Positions 59,684-64,000 of a stretch of 64,000 bases of DNA are shown here, one piece after another. The notes under the pieces are model-generated. The model made no database searches. It was not told where the DNA came from and was given only the letters and a program-made list of their open reading frames with translations. Positions within the stretch are counted from its first letter, which is position 1. Every line of letters starts with the position of its first letter. This stretch comes from Thermothelomyces thermophilus ATCC 42464 (Eukaryota; Ascomycota; Sordariomycetes; Sordariales; Chaetomiaceae), in assembly GCF_000226095.1 (NCBI RefSeq), contig NC_016475.1:868001-932000 (forward strand), written 5' to 3'. The position numbers and the translations under genes were made by a program.

Positions 59684-61233
59684 TCAAAGCGGGGGGACAT
59701 CAAAGTCCAAATCCGAGGGCAACTGATCGATGGCAGAGCAGATGTTCTTGAAATGCTCGGGCATCCACATATCGTAGACGTTTTTCGTAAATCGATATGC
59801 CGTCCATTTGTCCTTCCCGTCTAGCGTGGTGAAAGAAAATTCATGGATCGGGTGCCGGTAGTACTTGGTATCTTTCCCGTTTATCACCGGGTAGTAGCCG
59901 TAGATCCGTACCGACCGGTGGTCATGCGAGACAGAGAATGCGAGGATCTTCCGGTTGACCTCATCCTCACGCTTGACGGTACGGAAGAGCTCGACGATGC
60001 CCCGTACCGCAAGGGTCATACTGTGGGCGTTCTGCCGGTCTGCGATTTCGAGCGCCCCGACCTCGCAAGTCAGGAACGGGAAGTACATATAGTACGTAGC
60101 TATAAAGAAGGACTGGTCCCCGGCGATAAAGTCACCAATGAATGGCGACAGCTTGGCGAGCTGGTCCTTAGTAAATGCGTCTCGTTTGAACCCGACGGAG
60201 TAGTCAGGCTGTGGACGGGGGCTAGTAAGAGGGATCGAGTTGTTCCACCCTTCGTTAACGCTCTCTATTAGGATGTCAAGGTGTTTTGCACCGAATGTCG
60301 CAAGACTTTCAGCTGAAGGAACAATAAGCCGACTGATGTCTTGAATAACTCGTGCCTCATTTTTGTTATCTATCTTCTGGCATGTCGTTTCGAAGATATC
60401 ATCGCGGAAGAGTGTATTATCGCTAGGAACTAGTGTCGTCTTCTCTAGGAGAGACCGACAAAGAGCCTGGCCGGCGCCGGCTAAGCCTAACGGAGCTTCA
60501 GTCATGTAACTGCCTTTGACCTCGAGTAGGGTCTTATAACGCTGGTCTCGGTATGGCACGCTCTTCTCCTCCCTCGGCTTCTGGTCGCTGGGAGTCGTCC
60601 AGGATGTAGTAGAGTTTGATCGCTTCCGGGACAGATTAGACGAGGACTTCTTTCGTGCAAGTGGTAGACGGTCCATAGTAAAATCTGTCTTTGAGGTCTC
60701 TTCCGGCCAGTCCTTCTCTGGCCAGCGTCCCTCCTTCACCCAGAACGCAATCGGGTCAGTATGTTTGTAGACGCCGCTGCTAATCGCTGGCTCGACAAAT
60801 GCGTCTTCCGTACGGCGTTGGGGGGATCTACATTGTCGCTTCGGGTCTGGGTCTGGGTCTGGGTTTGGGTCTGGGCTGGTCTCGAGTACGTGTTCGATTG
60901 AGTGCTTGCGCTTGCGACATCTGCTCTGGACAGGCGCCGGTTGTTCCTATGGATCCCGTGACCCAACTTAGCTTGTGAACCGTATGATAAGAAGGATAAA
61001 GAGCATACTTTTGGAATCGGCGTCTCAATGGGTGTAGTTGGATGCAGGCGATTACGTTCGGCGTGCCTGCTTACGCGCTTTCGAGAACTGTCTTTGCGCG
61101 GCCCGAGTCGATTTCCTGCAAGCGTCAGCGGAAGATGTCCTTTGGAGCTACGAAGAATAAGTGTACCTTGACTATTTGACGCCGGCGATGGGAGCGCCTT
61201 CTGGGCCGCTGTTTGGGCTCGAGTACGGGCCAT
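59684..61233 (-). CDS. DUF7924-type conserved fungal protein, C-terminally truncated
   Basis: Three exons (61,233-61,167; 61,115-61,009; 60,946-59,684) with GT-AG introns of 51 and 62 bp encode 478 residues. The N-terminus is basic and variable (MARTRAQTAAQK) and includes an Asp-Pro repeat encoded by a GGGTCT hexamer (60,842-60,876). The C-terminal half carries the family's conserved segments: RVIQDISRLIVPSAESLA, LDILIESVNEGWN, GDFIAGDQSFFIATYYMYFP, then IADRQNAHSMTLAVRGIVEL, AFSVSHDHRSVRIYGYYPVI and DQLPSDLDFDVPPL. From recall, relatives read CEVKCGAA before the IADRQNAHS segment; here it reads CEVGAL, about five residues shorter. The protein ends at TGA straight after VPPL because of a frameshift. 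Its function is unknown; the family is often multicopy in fungi. The gene may still make a protein but shows early decay. Confidence 0.82.
60842..60876 (-). repeat. GGGTCT hexanucleotide repeat inside an exon
   Basis: Five to six imperfect units of GGGTCT. On the coding (minus) strand they encode alternating Asp and Pro within exon 3 of the DUF7924-type gene. Being a multiple of three, changes in unit number would keep the frame. Confidence 0.85.
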
Positions 61234-62505
61234 GGCGATGAGAACGGAGGGGAGGACGAGGTCCTGGTTATATGCCCTGGGAAGAAGGTCTCGAGATGGA
61301 GTGACGTCTGGGGAATGGATGGCTGTGAGCGTGCAGGAATGGGATCCACTAATCGTTAAGCGCCATAGTCATTGTGGGTCCCTCTCTGCCTTTCTAGTGT
61401 ATTCAGGGCAGCAGAATAAGTCTACTGTGTAGGGAGCCATTTCTAGCTTGAGCCAAGACAGAAGTTCAGTCATCCCTGCTGTTGCCAAAATTGAAAACGG
61501 CTTCAGAAGGAAAAACATTGGGGGTAGGAATAGAATACACCGGGGAGTCAGTTTTGGAGGCGTCACGAGTGGATGCAGCAGGATCGGCCGTCGTTTCTAG
61601 CTTCCGTTGCATTACAACCGAGAACTGTGGAACGCAATGACCTTCTGTTGGAGGACCCACTGGGGGGGTCTGCCTCCGCCCTGCGTGCCTTGCATCCTGG
61701 AGAAATACAATAACAACGTTCTCTTCTGGATTGCGTCTCCCATCCAACACCTTGGATGCTTGTGCCTTGAGGAAGATGAGCAGGTCTGGCGCATGCTGCG
61801 GGAAGATGTGGGTGGCTGCCGCACAGCATGTCACGTGGGTCCGCCAGGGCCAACACGACATGGAAGCCTGGCAGAGCGGAGATGGGCAAGGATCATGAGG
61901 GGAAGCTGGGTGGGCCACTCCTTCAAGAAACGCGCCCCACAGCGGCCCGCCGCGTCCCGGCAGCCCTCCACCACCAGAGGATTGAAACAGACTCGAAGTG
62001 GGCTTGCACGCTGATGAGATACTCTAAAGACCACTCGTCACTCATAGCTTCTCTTCTAGCTACCGTACTTTGTCTACGCTTTGCTTCATCCACGCACGCG
62101 ACCGACAATGCACCTCGACCATCCTGTTAACCAGTCGCTCCAACAAATCGATGAGAACTCCTGGCTCTTCGGGGGCGGCGTGTCGGCGGTTTGGAGGGTT
62201 GGTGATGCCATCTGCAAAGCCAAGAAATACACAGAGACCTTGGAGCGCTCTTTACTCGACGCCTCCTCTCCAATAGTGCTCTGGTGCTGTCAGATCTCTA
62301 GGCATCGACAAGGATTCGATTGCTGGCGAAAACGCGCCCAAGTTCAATCGTTTGACCCCAGTCGATGGGATTTAAGATGTTCCTGACGTCCCTAAGTACG
62401 GATTACATCGTTTCTCTTTGACCTTGCCAGAGAGTAAGTTGCAGCATGAACCCCCGACGCAGTCCTTTCTGCCCGGGCCGTTGGCCGTTCATGCATCAGG
62501 TCTGG
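61234..62505. other. Intergenic region with weak coding remnants
   Basis: 1.27 kb upstream of the DUF7924-type gene and downstream of the RBR ligase gene. Overlapping open frames on both strands (the largest are 61,466-61,918 on minus and 61,607-62,014 on plus) have no domain signature. A plus-strand stretch near 62,125-62,250 (LQQIDENSWLFGGG and SAVWRVGDAICKAKK) has a natural composition and may be a relic. See findings. Confidence 0.4.
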
Positions 62506-63874
62506 TCAGAGACGGTTGAACCTGCAACGCCTGCATGCCATGATCCTACACTGCACACATTCGTATATGAAGAGAGGGAGGAAGTTGTAGCACTCCTCGC
62601 ACTGATGCGAACCCCCGCGTGACCTCCAGGCCCTGTGCTCGCACTCATGATTCAGCATCAAGTTCTGCCGCTCCCTCTCCAGCCGGTTCGCCCGTTCCAC
62701 ATCGTCAAGCCGCCCGGCATCGACGTCACGATTAACGATGGCGTCTGCACGAGCAAGGAGGCGTTCTTCACTCCACTGCTCACAGCCGCACGTCCTCCAG
62801 ACTAATCCGCAGGCATAACAGAACTGAGCTCCGCAGCGACATGCTAAATTATGTATCAGTATGAGAATCGCGTGAGTGAGTCCAAGGAAGGCAACAACGC
62901 TTACTCATGTGGTTGCATCCGTGATCCAGCTCAACCACCCGGCGGCAAGAGTAGCACCGCTGCCAACCATTCTCGGCCGCGACGCGGAGGAGCTCTTGAG
63001 CAGCGACATCATATGGACAGTCACCCTCGTGTGATTGACCCTTGCACGTCACACACGTCGTCTTCTGACACCGAGGACACGTTGCCACTTCCCCGTCGAT
63101 GAACTGCTGCGGTATGAATACGGAACATGTTGGCTGATGACAGTATGTCCTGTTCGGTGTCTCCATCTCTGCCTTCTTGACCAGAAACTCTCCGGCAAGA
63201 TTTGTCGGAAGGTAGGCCCGGCAAAAATCGAGGGGAATCGGCTGGCCGCAGCAGCGAGGAGGAAATAAGGATTCGTCCGACAAGGACGCCATAAAAAGGC
63301 TCGCCAGGCACTCACGGCAGTACTCGTGAGAACAAGGGCAGCGAGAAACGTCCGAGCGATAGCGCTTGTCACCGCAGCCTATGCACTCAATCTTCGGTTG
63401 CTCGCCTTCGCCTCCTCCTGTCCATGGAACCGGACGGCTGGCGGCCCATATAGAAGACTCCGCCGGGTGTTCCTCGGTAGACACGTATAGAGCCTCGAGT
63501 TTGGCCAGAAGCTGCTCATCCAAGGCTGACACGATCGAAGCGCGCCCGCCAGGCGTTGTCGGCATGCCCTCTGGGCTCAACGTGCGGGCGAATTCTCGGT
63601 CCAGAGCCGCTTGCTCCTCTTCCAGCAAGATGGGACCAATCAGGTCGGCATCTAGCCTGACGGCTCGGGCGATGCTCCTGCACATGGAATAGTCAGATGT
63701 AACTAATATGCATGACGCTAGCTCAGCCTCGTACAGCTGAATGGCGAGGTTGAAATCGTCCGTCTCCCCCTCACGACCCTTTCCCTTTCCTGCCTTCTTG
63801 AGCCCCTCTAGGTCCTCGCGTTGCAGCTCTAGCGCAAGCTCGAGGTCCTCTAACGGCAAAGTGGCGGCAGACAT
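62506..63874 (-). CDS. RBR-type E3 ubiquitin ligase (RING-IBR-RING)
   Basis: Two exons (63,874-62,905 and 62,843-62,506) with a 61-bp intron (GTAAGC to TTTAG) encode 435 residues. The N-terminal 160 residues are acidic and helical. RING1 starts at C164 (ECIGCGDK) with PCSHEYCRECL. The IBR region lies at about 245-290 (YCHQPTCSVF, then CPRCQKTTCVTC). RING2/Rcat is CYSC, then HGCNHM joined across the intron to TCRCGAQFCYACG; C320 of GCNH is the predicted ubiquitin-accepting cysteine. A C-terminal cysteine cluster (HECEHRAW, HQCEECYNFLP, ECVQCRIMACRRCR) is usual in fungal members. RBR ligases pass ubiquitin from an E2 through a thioester on Rcat to the substrate. All expected metal ligands appear present. 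The substrate is unknown. Confidence 0.92.
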
Positions 63875-64000
63875 GATGACTATAGGGAGCAGTGCTAAGA
63901 CCGGAAGTTTAGTTTTTGGTCGGGAGAATACGGCGGACGTAACCTACAAAGGCTTATAGTATTAGTTGTTGACACTGCAAAGAAGGGTCGAAGCCATAAG
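63875..64000. promoter_or_regulatory. Upstream region of the RBR ligase gene
   Basis: 126 bp up to the window edge. It probably holds the 5' untranslated region or proximal promoter. No motif recognised. Confidence 0.35.

Noticed and set aside
63678-63716. Possible 39-bp intron (GTCATG to GTGCAG) in exon 1 of the RBR ligase.
   Set aside because: It is shorter than fungal introns usually are and has a poor donor. The sequence reads through in frame, so I kept it as coding.

Overview
The window comes from a filamentous ascomycete fungus, probably a Sordariomycete. The genes have short introns of 50-164 bp, and the host genes include a QDE-1-like RNA-dependent RNA polymerase, a Zn2Cys6 regulator and an RBR ubiquitin ligase. 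The transposons carry the signature of repeat-induced point mutation (RIP): CpA to TpA on both strands, so Gln and Trp codons have become TAG or TAA in place. Species cannot be read from the sequence.

Positions 1 to 45,960 are an AT-rich block of nested, RIP-degraded LTR retrotransposons. The outermost element is a minus-strand Ty1/copia element whose 5' LTR (45,673-45,960) forms the border with the genes. It is cut three times: by chromovirus copy E5 (36,126-43,682, TSD GTAGT), by a plus-strand gypsy element G (20,998-34,775), and by a minus-strand gypsy element F2 that ends at 19,841. G itself is cut by chromovirus E3 (22,908-30,436, TSD AGTGT). Further left, chromovirus E1 (1,661-16,191, no 3' end) is cut inside its reverse transcriptase by E2 (5,791-13,374, TSD CGAAC). 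A second copy of the 5' end of F occupies 1-1,427.

The four chromovirus copies (E1, E2, E3, E5) share gag, then protease, reverse transcriptase, RNase H, integrase and a C-terminal chromodomain in the -1 frame. All four have the same gag length (2,262 nt) and the same 3,516-nt pol interval, so they decayed by substitution without net indels. Their 3' tails and U3 regions differ by subfamily. Each tail nevertheless holds an antisense reading frame for a small coiled-coil-like protein with a shared motif. I regard this as the most interesting unexplained signal in the window.

From about 46 kb the composition becomes that of ordinary genes. In order: an M14 zinc carboxypeptidase (-) with a RIP-type stop codon that removes its catalytic glutamate; a nine-exon Zn2Cys6 transcription factor (-); a divergently placed QDE-1-like RNA-dependent RNA polymerase (+); about 3.4 kb with no convincing gene; a DUF7924-type protein (-) with a frameshifted C-terminal tail; and an RBR E3 ubiquitin ligase (-). 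The genes do not form an obvious pathway. The RNA-silencing polymerase lies about 6 kb from the transposon block, and the carboxypeptidase at the border appears damaged by RIP spreading from it.
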